17,093 bases of DNA from an uncultured Opitutia bacterium (GTDB lineage Bacteria > Verrucomicrobiota > Verrucomicrobiia > Opitutales > UBA953): positions 1 to 17,093 of the forward strand of contig CAIRWP010000164.1 of assembly GCA_903882335.1 (NCBI GenBank). The letters run 5' to 3'. Numbering within the stretch: the first letter of the stretch is position 1; each line of letters begins with the position of its first letter. Positions 8,111 through 14,962 of this stretch are shown piece by piece. The notes beneath the pieces were generated by a model. The model was not told the DNA's origin and ran no database searches. It was given only the letters and a program-made list of their open reading frames with translations. A program made the position numbers and the translations under genes.

Positions 8111-8980
8111 GTGCTTAAGCTGACCCTCCAGATTTGGCTCGGGGCGCTGGTCGGAACCGCCCTGTTCGCCGCTCCCCCGCCCGCCCAAATCGTCGCGAGT
8201 TTCTCGATCGTGGATGACTGGACCCAGGTGCTCGTCGGTCAGGCTATCCGGCATCAAGCCCTTGTGCCCGCGGGCAGCGAGCTGCACGGCTTCCAACTGG
8301 GCGCCAACGAAGCCAAAGCCTTGTCCGCGGCCCAACTGATCGTCGGACTGAGCCCGGCCAGCGAACCCTGGTTGGCCGACTGGGTGAAAGCTCATCGACG
8401 GGAGGCCTCCACTGTCTGGCTCCAATCGGAGGAAAAAGACGGCGCAGACGGCGAGCCGCATCCCTGGACGGACCCTTCGCTGGTGATGGGTTTTGTCGCC
8501 AAACTCGGGGCCGCCATCCAAGGAAAATTTACTGATGTAAATACTCAAGATAATGTTAATCAATATCTTGTAAAAGTAAAGGCCCTCGATACCGAGCTGC
8601 GGGAAGCCTTTGCCACCCTGCCCTCTGATCGGCGTAAACTCATCACCCAGCACCCGAGCCTGGGACGTCTCGCGCAGCGTTACCACCTGCAGATTGTCGG
8701 GACCATCCTGGAGAGCCCATCCGCGGAAGCCGCCGACCCCTCGGCCCGGCATTACTCCCGCCTGCTGGGGCTCATCCGCGCCGAGAAAATCCGGGTGCTG
8801 GTCACAGACGAAGGCCAGAACGAGAGTATCGCCCGCCGCCTTTGTCAGGATACCGGGCTGCCGCCACCGTTGGCCCTCAACTTCGAGACCTTGGCTCCGG
8901 CCGGTCAGCCAGGCGCAGATTGGCTAGGAATGATGCGTCGACAGTCGGGTAAGCTCCGGGAGGCCTTGTCGCGCCCATGA
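8111..8980 (+). CDS. znuA: Zn/Mn-type ABC transporter substrate-binding protein (ZnuA/TroA family)
   Basis: A 289-aa periplasmic metal-binding protein that would deliver Zn(II) or Mn(II) to the membrane transporter encoded downstream. The GTG start gives a signal peptide (residues 1-21). The four expected metal-ligand positions are visible: H59 in GSELHGFQLG, H117 in EPHPWTDP, H181 in TQHPSLGRLAQRY, and D233/E234 in VTDEGQNESIARRL. The His-rich loop of classical zinc-specific ZnuA is absent; only a short acidic stretch (EEKDGADGEPH, 107-117) occupies that place. The metal is therefore uncertain. Residues 137-156 are encoded by 20 consecutive codons ending in A or T, in sharp contrast to the rest of the gene. 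The stop codon overlaps the ATPase start (ATGA), so translation is coupled. Confidence 0.88.
   Translation: MLKLTLQIWLGALVGTALFAAPPPAQIVASFSIVDDWTQVLVGQAIRHQALVPAGSELHGFQLGANEAKALSAAQLIVGLSPASEPWLADWVKAHRREASTVWLQSEEKDGADGEPHPWTDPSLVMGFVAKLGAAIQGKFTDVNTQDNVNQYLVKVKALDTELREAFATLPSDRRKLITQHPSLGRLAQRYHLQIVGTILESPSAEAADPSARHYSRLLGLIRAEKIRVLVTDEGQNESIARRLCQDTGLPPPLALNFETLAPAGQPGADWLGMMRRQSGKLREALSRP
8546..8570. repeat. 25-bp dyad inside an AT-rich island of the metal-binding-protein gene
   Basis: Seven-base perfect arms, CAAGATA (8546-8552) and TATCTTG (8564-8570), flank 11 nt. Counting inner pairs, 10 of 12 positions are symmetric about 8558. The dyad lies in a 60-nt block (8521-8580) with 13 G/C bases, in a gene that is otherwise strongly GC-rich. 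GATAAT (8549-8554) inside it resembles a -10 box and TTTACT (8528-8533) a weak -35 at 15-nt spacing. It could be an operator, an internal promoter, an mRNA hairpin or a recombination remnant; the sequence does not decide. Confidence 0.5.
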
Positions 8981-9759
8981 GCGGCCGATCCGCCGGTCTC
9001 TGGGAGCAGTTTCATGGCGCGATCTTCGGGGTCCTGCCGCGGATTCCCTATGCCGCCGCGGAAACCCCGGTGGCCGGGCCCGCCATCCGGGCGGAGGGGC
9101 TGACCGCAGCCGCGCGCCTCGACGGGCCGGCGGCCTTCACCGACGTGGCCCTGGAGATTCCCGTCGGCTGCCGCGCCGCGCTCGTCGGCCCCAACGGCTC
9201 AGGTAAGTCGACCTTGCTGCGGGTGCTCGCGGGGCTGACGCCCGCCCGGGCGGGCAAGGTCGAGGTGCTGGGCCGCGCTCCCGCGTTGGGTCGCCGCCGC
9301 GTGGCCTACCTCGCGCAACGGCCCGACCTGACACCCTATTTCCCGCTCACCCTGCGCCGTCTGGTGCAGATGGGCAAATACGCCCATCATGGTTGGTTCG
9401 ACGAGTGTCGCCACGGGGACGCCGATGTCGACCAGGCGCTGCGGCTACTCGAGTTGGGCGACCTCGCCGAGCGACCCGTGCACGCGCTCTCGGGGGGCCA
9501 GCTGCAGCGCGGCCTGCTCGCCCGGGCGACCGTGCAGGGAGCGGAGCTGCTGCTGCTGGACGAGCCCTACGCCGCGCTGGACGCCACCAGCCGGGCCATC
9601 GTCGAACGCTTCCTGGCGGAACGACCGGCGGGCCTCACCGTGGTGATGGCCACGCACGACCCGGCCGACGCGCGCCGTTCGGACCGGGTACTCGAACTAC
9701 GCGGTGGCGCGCTGCGCCTGCTCCATGACTGCGCCGGACACGACCACCGCCATGCTTGA
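8977..9759 (+). CDS. znuC: Zn/Mn-type ABC transporter ATP-binding protein
   Basis: A 260-aa cytoplasmic ATPase powering metal import. All catalytic elements are present: Walker A GPNGSGKST (71-79), Q-loop glutamine Q114 in YLAQRPDLTPYFPLT, signature LSGGQLQR (171-178), Walker B LLLLDEP (191-197), D-loop ALDA (200-203) and switch histidine H227 (ATHD). An N-terminal extension of about 35 residues precedes the ABC domain, and I see no better internal ATG. The C-terminus HDCAGHDHRHA carries four histidines, one cysteine and two aspartates and could bind metal. The start overlaps the upstream stop by 4 nt. A GGGAGG run lies 13 nt before the ATG, somewhat far for a Shine-Dalgarno sequence. Zn versus Mn cannot be decided. 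Confidence 0.9.
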   Translation: MSGRSAGLWEQFHGAIFGVLPRIPYAAAETPVAGPAIRAEGLTAAARLDGPAAFTDVALEIPVGCRAALVGPNGSGKSTLLRVLAGLTPARAGKVEVLGRAPALGRRRVAYLAQRPDLTPYFPLTLRRLVQMGKYAHHGWFDECRHGDADVDQALRLLELGDLAERPVHALSGGQLQRGLLARATVQGAELLLLDEPYAALDATSRAIVERFLAERPAGLTVVMATHDPADARRSDRVLELRGGALRLLHDCAGHDHRHA

Positions 9760-10564
9760 ACCGCTGCTCGCCCCGCTGCGCGAGGACTTCTTCCTCCGCG
9801 CCCTCGCCGCGGTCATCCTCGGCGGCGTGACCTGCGCCTGCCTGGGCGCCTACGTCGTGCTGCGACGCATGGCGTTCGTGAGCACCGCCCTCACCCACTC
9901 CATCCTGCCGGGCATCGTCGGGGCGCTCCTCCTCGGCTTTTCGCCCTACGCCGGGGCGCTCGCGGCGGCCCTGCTCACCGCCGGCGGGACGGCCTGGCTG
10001 GCTGCGCGCCGCGGCACCAGCGAGGATAGCGCCATCGGCGTGATGCTATCCGTGATGTTCGCCGCGGGTATCGCGCTGATGCAGCAGGCGCGGTCATGGC
10101 GCGACTTCGGCGGGCTGCTCTTCGGGAGCGTCGTCTCCGTCGGACCGGAGGATCTCCTGGCGATCGGCCTCACCGCGGCGGTGGTGCTGCTAAGCCTGCG
10201 AGCCCTCCACAAGGAACTGGAGCTGGCATCCTTCGACGAGGAGTACGCGCGGTTGCTGGGCGCGCGGCCTGGCCTGATGCGCGCGGTGCTCCTCGGGCTC
10301 GTCGCCGTCGGCGCCGTGGGTTGCGTCCGGCTGGTCGGGGCGCTGCTCACGACCGCGCTCTTCGTGATCCCGGCGGCGACCGGCGTGCTGCTCGGGCGCA
10401 CGTTGGCGGGGGTGATGGCGTGGGGCGCCGCGGTGGCGGTGCTCGGCGGCATCGCCGGGCTCTACCTCTCCTACCATGTGCCCAGCGTCCCGTCGGGCGC
10501 CGGCATCGTACTCTGTTGCGCGTTGCCTTACCTGCTGGCGCGCGTGTTCGCCCCGCGCCGCTGA
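9752..10564 (+). CDS. znuB: Zn/Mn-type ABC transporter membrane permease (ABC-3 family)
   Basis: A 270-aa integral membrane protein with about eight hydrophobic segments, the channel through which the imported metal crosses the inner membrane. FVSTALTHSILPGIVGALLLG (about 42-62) is the family's conserved region after the first helices (compare DTLAHASLLG in ZnuB). LELASFDEEYARLLGARP (about 155-172) is the cytoplasmic coupling loop that docks to the ATPase. I chose ATG 9752, which overlaps the ATPase gene by 8 nt and gives the usual short N-terminus. In-frame ATGs at 9704 and 9725 would add up to 16 residues without homology value. Its TGA abuts the stop codon of the convergent gene directly. 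No Shine-Dalgarno sequence is seen, consistent with translational coupling. Confidence 0.88.
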   Translation: MLEPLLAPLREDFFLRALAAVILGGVTCACLGAYVVLRRMAFVSTALTHSILPGIVGALLLGFSPYAGALAAALLTAGGTAWLAARRGTSEDSAIGVMLSVMFAAGIALMQQARSWRDFGGLLFGSVVSVGPEDLLAIGLTAAVVLLSLRALHKELELASFDEEYARLLGARPGLMRAVLLGLVAVGAVGCVRLVGALLTTALFVIPAATGVLLGRTLAGVMAWGAAVAVLGGIAGLYLSYHVPSVPSGAGIVLCCALPYLLARVFAPRR

Positions 10565-10921
10565 TCAGACGCGCGGCGGGCGCAGGCAGAGCGGCGGACC
10601 GAGCACCTCGCGGGCGACAATCGCCTGACGCAGCGCGGCCGAGCCACGGAACTGCATGCGCGACAACGCGCGGGCGGGCCGAGTGACCACGAGGGAGGAA
10701 GCGTCGAGATGAACGGGGGCGACGGGGGCGACAAGGGCGGGCGGAACCGACTCCTCCTCGGGGCGCGTCGCCACGTTGCGGACGCGTCGCCCACGCCGCG
10801 GCACGGGCGGGGGCACGGCGATCGGGGCCGGCTGGCCGGCCGACTCCTTGATCTTGCCGGCGACCCAGACCACGAACGCGACCAAGCCGATGGCGACCTT
10901 GATGACGAGCGCCAAATCCAT
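10565..10921 (-). CDS. Small single-pass membrane protein downstream of floA
   Basis: A 118-aa protein of unknown function. Residues 3-22 form one hydrophobic membrane segment, followed by a Pro/Arg-rich, probably disordered linker (31-80) and a compact C-terminal part (SRMQFRGSAALRQAIVAREV, 87-106, then LGPPLCLRPP). The C-terminal stretch resembles the LRxAIxxxEILGPP motif that I recall from short membrane proteins in planctomycete and verrucomicrobial genomes; I cannot verify that here. The gene starts 2 nt after the FloA stop, so it is translationally coupled and probably part of the same membrane-microdomain operon. Its TGA abuts the stop of the convergent permease gene. Reality of the gene is supported by tight coupling and the membrane segment. 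Confidence 0.68.
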   Translation of the reverse strand: MDLALVIKVAIGLVAFVVWVAGKIKESAGQPAPIAVPPPVPRRGRRVRNVATRPEEESVPPALVAPVAPVHLDASSLVVTRPARALSRMQFRGSAALRQAIVAREVLGPPLCLRPPRV

Positions 10922-10923
10922 GC

Positions 10924-11931
10924 TCAGGCCTTGGCGCCGGGCGCGGGACCGTCACCGGCGATGCCCTTGCGCATGTCGGTGTCGGAACGGAGATTCTCGA
11001 GACGCTGGAAATCCATGTAGCCCATGCGGCCGGAACGCAGCGCATCGGCGAGGGCCTGCGGGATCTGGGCTTCGGCTTCAACGACGCGGGCGCGCATCTC
11101 TTCGACGCGGGCGCGCATTTCCTGTTCGAGAGCGACGGCGGCCGCCCGGCGGATTTCCGCCTGAGCCTGCGCCATGTTCTTGTTGGCGTTGGCTTGGGCT
11201 TCCTGGAGCATCGCCCCGATATTGTCGCCGACATCGACGTCGGCGATGTCGATGGACATGATTTCGTAGGCGGTGTTGGCGTCGAGGCCGCGCTCGAGGA
11301 CGGTCTTGGAGATGCGGTCCGGGTTCTCGAGGACGATCTTGTAGCTCTCGGAGGAGCCGATGGTCGTGACGATGCCTTCGCCGACGCGCGCGATGATGGT
11401 CTCCTCCTGGGCGCCGCCGACGAAACGGTCGAGGTTGGTGCGGACCGTCACGCGGGCCTTCACCTTCACCTGGATGCCATCCTTGGCGACGGCGTCGATG
11501 GTGGTGCGGCCGCTGGCCGGATTCGGCACGTCGATGACCTTCGGGCTGACGGAGGTGAGGACGGCCTCGAGCACGGACTTGTTCGTTCCGCGGGTCGCGA
11601 TGTCGATCGCGCAGGCGCGGTTCCAGTCGAGATGCAGGCCGGCCTTCTGGGCAGCGATGAGCGCCTGCACGGTCTGCACGATGTTGCCGCCGGCGAGGTA
11701 GTGCGCGTCGATCTTCTCGACGTCGACCGAGAGGCCGGCCTTGGTGGCGGCGATCTTGGCGTCGACGATCACGCTGTAAGGCACGCCGCGCAGACGCATG
11801 CCGACGAGGTCGAAGATGCCGACCTCGGCGCCAGCAAGACGGGCGCGCACCCAGACGGCGAGGAAGGAGAGCAGGAAGAGGACGAGCAGGAGCAGGGCTC
11901 CGGCGGCGATCCAGATGATGAGGTCAGGCAT
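10924..11931 (-). CDS. floA: Flotillin-like membrane scaffold protein FloA
   Basis: A 335-aa protein close in length to Bacillus FloA (about 331 aa). It has an N-terminal membrane hairpin (residues 4-28). Conserved FloA blocks follow, including GMRLRGVPYSVIVDAKIAA (44-62), HYLAGGNIVQTVQALIAAQK (77-96) and DGIQVKVKARVTVRTNLDRF (151-170). A long Ala/Glu/Arg coiled coil follows (about 243-300), then GRMGYMDFQRLENLRSDTDM (301-320). Proteins of this family assemble into membrane rafts that organise signalling and secretion complexes. It lies 16 nt downstream of an NfeD-like gene, the usual genomic partner of flotillins, and 2 nt before a small membrane protein gene. The spacer upstream of the ATG (ACCTTCCCCTGCCACC) is pyrimidine-rich with no Shine-Dalgarno sequence. 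Confidence 0.95.
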   Translation of the reverse strand: MPDLIIWIAAGALLLLVLFLLSFLAVWVRARLAGAEVGIFDLVGMRLRGVPYSVIVDAKIAATKAGLSVDVEKIDAHYLAGGNIVQTVQALIAAQKAGLHLDWNRACAIDIATRGTNKSVLEAVLTSVSPKVIDVPNPASGRTTIDAVAKDGIQVKVKARVTVRTNLDRFVGGAQEETIIARVGEGIVTTIGSSESYKIVLENPDRISKTVLERGLDANTAYEIMSIDIADVDVGDNIGAMLQEAQANANKNMAQAQAEIRRAAAVALEQEMRARVEEMRARVVEAEAQIPQALADALRSGRMGYMDFQRLENLRSDTDMRKGIAGDGPAPGAKA

Positions 11932-11947
11932 GGTGGCAGGGGAAGGT

Positions 11948-12451
11948 TCAGCGCGCGCGGCGGACGCTGACGCGGCCGGCGGCGGCTTCGACGACGACGA
12001 CGGCGGCGGCGCGTTCGACGAAGCCGTCGAGCGAATAGCCCTCGAGCAGGGTGCCGTCGACCTCGACGGTGCCGGAGGGGGCGAGCACGGTCACAGCCTT
12101 ACCGGTCTTGCCGACGTATACGGCGAAGCCCGCGGCGGCGGGGACGGCGGCGCCGTCGTTGCTGCTGACGTTGATCATCGCGCGGCCGGCCGCGGTCGCG
12201 GGGAGCAGGCGGCGGAACGCGACGAACTCGAGGGCGAGCACGACGAGGAAGCCGAGGGCGTAGAGGAGGCAGGTGACCCAGCCGGCTTCGGCGGCGAGGT
12301 AGATGCCGGCGAAGGAGACGACCGCCCCGAACAACCCGATGATCATGGTGGGGAGGAAGAACTCGGCGGCGATGAGGACGAGACCGGCGAGGACGAGGCT
12401 GGTGGCGAGCGTCAAGGAAGGGGCCTCGGTGGCGACGGCGGCGAGCAACAT
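11948..12451 (-). CDS. NfeD-like membrane protein
   Basis: A 167-aa protein with three predicted membrane segments (about 13-33, 36-54, 58-78) and a C-terminal OB-fold domain (about 110-165). VGKTGKAVTVLAPSGTVEVDG (113-133) followed by GFVERAAAVVVVEAAAGRV (143-161) matches the NfeD C-terminal pattern (GKTGxAxTxLxPSGxVxxxG ... GFIEKGxxVxVVEVxGxxLxV). The N-terminal serine-protease domain of long NfeD proteins is absent, so this is the short form. Short NfeD proteins pair with flotillins, and here floA follows in the same operon. Its promoter should lie in 12452-12573, shared with a divergent regulator gene. No Shine-Dalgarno sequence is seen before the ATG. Confidence 0.88.
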   Translation of the reverse strand: MLLAAVATEAPSLTLATSLVLAGLVLIAAEFFLPTMIIGLFGAVVSFAGIYLAAEAGWVTCLLYALGFLVVLALEFVAFRRLLPATAAGRAMINVSSNDGAAVPAAAGFAVYVGKTGKAVTVLAPSGTVEVDGTLLEGYSLDGFVERAAAVVVVEAAAGRVSVRRAR

Positions 12452-12573
12452 GCCCCGAGGCTAGGACGGAGCGCCCGTTCTTCCACCTTTTTCCGCCGGG
12501 CCGCGGTTACAAAATCCGGCCGACTTTAGAACGGCCGCTTGCGGGGCGAGCCCGCCTGGGGTAGCAACGAGAC
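12452..12573. promoter_or_regulatory. Divergent control region between the NfeD-FloA operon and the CII-like gene
   Basis: The 122-nt gap must contain promoters for both directions. It holds two copies of the self-palindromic hexamer CGGCCG (12517-12522 and 12532-12537) around ACTTTAGAA, and a second small inverted repeat, GCGGG-GCGAG-CCCGC (12541-12555). These could form tandem hairpins or a regulator-binding site. In such GC-rich sequence, short repeats of this kind also arise by chance. Confidence 0.35.
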
Positions 12574-13092
12574 ATGAAGAAGAAACCCCCGGCCTCCCGC
12601 CACACCCACGTCAAGCAACCCCATGAGGTGGTCCAGGACGCGCTCCTCCTCGCTGGTCGCAAGGCAGGCCCGGATGAACAGCTCGAGGCCCACGGCCGCA
12701 TCGCCAAGCAGCTCGGGGTCTCCGCCTCGATGCTCTACAAGTGGCGCCAGCCCGCCGAGCGCGGCAGCGGCTCGCCCAACCCCCTCGAGCGGACGGCCCA
12801 GCTGCTCACCGTGACCGGCGACACGCGGATCGTCGATTGGCTGGCGCACCGCGCGGGCGGACACTTCGTCCGCGACGAGGCGGGCGAAGCCCCGACCGAG
12901 CTGCCGCGCGCCGCCAACGCCCTGGTGCGCGAGTTCGGCCTGCTCATCGCCGAGGTCGTCGACGCGTCGGACGACGAGCGCATCACGCCCGACGAGTCGC
13001 AGCGGCTCCGCGAGAAGTGGAACCTGCTGCGCCGTCGCACCGAGGACTTCGTCCGCCGCTGCGAGCAGGGCGACTACGGCCGCGGCGCCTGA
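12574..13092 (+). CDS. Phage regulatory CII-like DNA-binding protein
   Basis: A 172-aa protein with a helix-turn-helix (about residues 41-59, GRIAKQLGVSASMLYKWRQ). Features of the phage CII regulatory family (PF06892 type) follow: the TVTGDTRIVDWLAHRAGG region (79-96) and a helical C-terminus with EFGLLIAEVVDASDDERITPDES (about 120-142). In phages such proteins control the lysis-lysogeny switch. No integrase, terminase or structural gene is nearby, so it looks like a host-adopted regulator. Its GC content and codon use match its neighbours, which argues against recent entry. It is divergent from the NfeD-FloA operon and 44 nt upstream of def. Its target is unknown; the shared 122-nt upstream region is a plausible one. 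CII-family assignment is from memory of motif pattern. Confidence 0.72.
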   Translation: MKKKPPASRHTHVKQPHEVVQDALLLAGRKAGPDEQLEAHGRIAKQLGVSASMLYKWRQPAERGSGSPNPLERTAQLLTVTGDTRIVDWLAHRAGGHFVRDEAGEAPTELPRAANALVREFGLLIAEVVDASDDERITPDESQRLREKWNLLRRRTEDFVRRCEQGDYGRGA

Positions 13093-13136
13093 CCGATTTC
13101 GCTTCCCCCCGACCGCGGTTCCCGTAACCAGAAGCC

Positions 13137-13715
13137 ATGGCCGACTTCACCATCCGCACCTACGGCGACCCCGTCCTGCGGACGCCGGGCGAGCCGGTGC
13201 GCGAGTTCGGCCCGGCGCTGCGCTCCCTCGGCGACGCGATGCTCGTCGCGATGCGCAAGGCCAAGGGCATCGGGCTGGCCGCGCCGCAGGTGGGCCTCGG
13301 GCTGCAGTTGTTCGTGGCCGACGTCCATGACGAGGAGCTCCCGCCGTTGCTCGACGGTCGGCCGGTCGCGGCCGACGCGATCATGCCGATGCTATTCGCC
13401 AACGCCGAGGTGACAGTGCCGGCGGGCGAGGCCGAGGTCTACACCGAGGGCTGCCTGTCGTTCCCCGGTATCACCGGGGACGTACCGCGCGTCGAACGGG
13501 CGGTGGTCCGCTTCCGCGACGTCGACGGCGCGCCCCACACGCTCGAATGCGCGGGCCTGCTCGCGCGCTGCGTCCAGCACGAGCATGACCATTGCCAGGG
13601 CGTGCTGTTCATCGACCGTATGACGCGGGCCCACCAGCTGCTGGCCGCAACGAAGGTGAAGAAACTGCAGCGCGAGACGAAGGCGGAACTGAAGGCGGCC
13701 CGGAAGAAGGGCTGA
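13137..13715 (+). CDS. def: Peptide deformylase
   Basis: A 192-aa cytoplasmic metalloenzyme that removes the formyl group from the N-terminal methionine of nascent proteins. All three hallmark motifs are intact: GIGLAAPQVG (44-53, Q51), EGCLSFPG (104-111, metal ligand C106) and QHEHDHCQG (147-155, ligands H148 and H152, catalytic E149). Residues 64-95 form an insertion (EELPPLLDGRPVAADAIMPM) between motifs I and II, longer than in E. coli Def. The C-terminal tail is Lys/Arg-rich. No fmt gene is adjacent in this window. The gene is convergent with the next one, their stops separated by 3 nt. No Shine-Dalgarno sequence is seen before the ATG. Confidence 0.96.
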   Translation: MADFTIRTYGDPVLRTPGEPVREFGPALRSLGDAMLVAMRKAKGIGLAAPQVGLGLQLFVADVHDEELPPLLDGRPVAADAIMPMLFANAEVTVPAGEAEVYTEGCLSFPGITGDVPRVERAVVRFRDVDGAPHTLECAGLLARCVQHEHDHCQGVLFIDRMTRAHQLLAATKVKKLQRETKAELKAARKKG

Positions 13716-13718
13716 ACC

Positions 13719-14948
13719 TCACTTCGCGGCCGGCTTGACGGGAGTCGCCGGGACAGCGGGCGCCGGCGCGGACGCATTGATTCGCAGCAGCAACTGGCCG
13801 ACCTCGACCGGCTTGGCGCCGGCGGGAACGGCGGCCACGTCGAAGGCGCGGGAGTAAGGCGAGGGCATGGCCTTGGTCGCCGGGTCGGCGGCCAACGGTG
13901 CCGGCGCGACCTTCCAGGTGAGCCGCATCTTCTCCGGCAAGGCGGGGTCGCCGCCGAGGACGGCCGCCAGCGCTTCCGCGACGGGCACGGATAGGCCGAC
14001 GTTCCGGAGGTTGACGTAGCGGAGGAGCGCGACGCCGAGGGGCGAGGCCTCCCGGTCGAAAACGGCGAGCGCCTCGGCGGTACCGACCAGACGACGCAGC
14101 AGGTTGCGTTCATCCTTGAGGGCGAAGGCTCCGGTGAGGGGTTTGGCGGGAAGCTCCGCCGGGCCGAACGTGGTCAGGGCCACCTCGCAGCCGACGAGCC
14201 GGAGCGTGTGGGCATCGGCGAGGTTGACCACGAGCAGCGCGACCGAGCCATCGGTGGCCAGAGGGTAGACCTCGGCCCACGCCACGGCGACCTGGCGAGC
14301 TCCGCCCGGCTTTTTCCAATCCTTGGCGAAGGCCGTGGTCGCCTCGGCGGAATTGACCAGGAAGGCGTAGCCGGCGGCGGGCGCGGGCGCGAGGCCCTTC
14401 GGGTCCACCTTGACCCACGCGTCGCGCAAGCCGGCGGCGAGGGCCGGGGCGGCGCCGACCTTGCCGTCGGCGAGCTGGGTCACGGCACCCACCAGATGCA
14501 CCTGGGCGAAGCCGCCGTCACGGGCGAGCTTCTGGAAGCGGATCGCGACGAGGTTGAGCGTGTAAGCCCACTCCGTCTGGACGAGGTCGAGACCGAGGGC
14601 GACCGTCTTGGTCTGCTCCGCGTGACGGGTGGTGGCGAGGGCGCGAAGCCGGGTGAGCGAGGGCTGCGCGCGGGCGACCAAGGCCTTGCCCTCTACGACC
14701 ATCTTCTCGCCGCGGGCGCGCACCTGCTCGGGGGTCTCGCCGATCCGGGGGGCGGTGGCGGAGCCGACGATGCCCTGGCCGGTCTGCGCGCGGGACATGC
14801 CCTGCTCGACCATGCGCATGGCGTTGCCCCACTCGGAAAGCTCGCCGGTCCGGAGGTACCGGGGCACCTCGGCATCAGGGAGGGTCGGGGGACCCGCGGC
14901 GGGCTCGCCTGCGGCGACGACGAAAAGGGAGGCGAGCAGGGCTAACAT
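13719..14948 (-). CDS. Secreted protein of unknown function downstream of HPr
   Basis: A 409-aa protein that I do not recognise. It starts with a short signal peptide (MLALLASLFVVAAGE) and a Pro/Ala-rich spacer. The middle carries helical segments, including a possible ligand-like region (SLTRLRALATTRHAEQTK, about 97-114). The second half has mixed alpha/beta character with strands such as VAVAWAEVYPLATDGSVALLVVN. It ends in an Ala/Pro/Lys-rich tail. Several segments have repeated charged/hydrophobic heptads, but no catalytic motif stands out. It starts 14 nt after the HPr stop, so the two are probably co-transcribed, yet a secreted protein has no obvious link to PTS regulation. The spacer before its ATG is TCCCCCTTCCGCCC, with no Shine-Dalgarno sequence. 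Confidence 0.75.
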   Translation of the reverse strand: MLALLASLFVVAAGEPAAGPPTLPDAEVPRYLRTGELSEWGNAMRMVEQGMSRAQTGQGIVGSATAPRIGETPEQVRARGEKMVVEGKALVARAQPSLTRLRALATTRHAEQTKTVALGLDLVQTEWAYTLNLVAIRFQKLARDGGFAQVHLVGAVTQLADGKVGAAPALAAGLRDAWVKVDPKGLAPAPAAGYAFLVNSAEATTAFAKDWKKPGGARQVAVAWAEVYPLATDGSVALLVVNLADAHTLRLVGCEVALTTFGPAELPAKPLTGAFALKDERNLLRRLVGTAEALAVFDREASPLGVALLRYVNLRNVGLSVPVAEALAAVLGGDPALPEKMRLTWKVAPAPLAADPATKAMPSPYSRAFDVAAVPAGAKPVEVGQLLLRINASAPAPAVPATPVKPAAK

Positions 14949-14962
14949 GGGCGGAAGGGGGA

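Noticed and set aside
8102..8752. A 216-codon minus-strand frame opposite the metal-binding-protein gene
   Set aside because: The plus-strand frame has a signal peptide and all metal ligands. The opposite frame has an odd Ile/Tyr-rich patch only because it reads the AT-rich island backwards.
12541..12555. Hairpin GCGGG-GCGAG-CCCGC as a terminator
   Set aside because: It has only five base pairs, no T-tract, and lies between divergent genes where no transcript should end.
12574..13092. The CII-like gene as a sign of a prophage
   Set aside because: No integrase, structural, lysis or attachment-site features flank it, and composition matches the chromosome.
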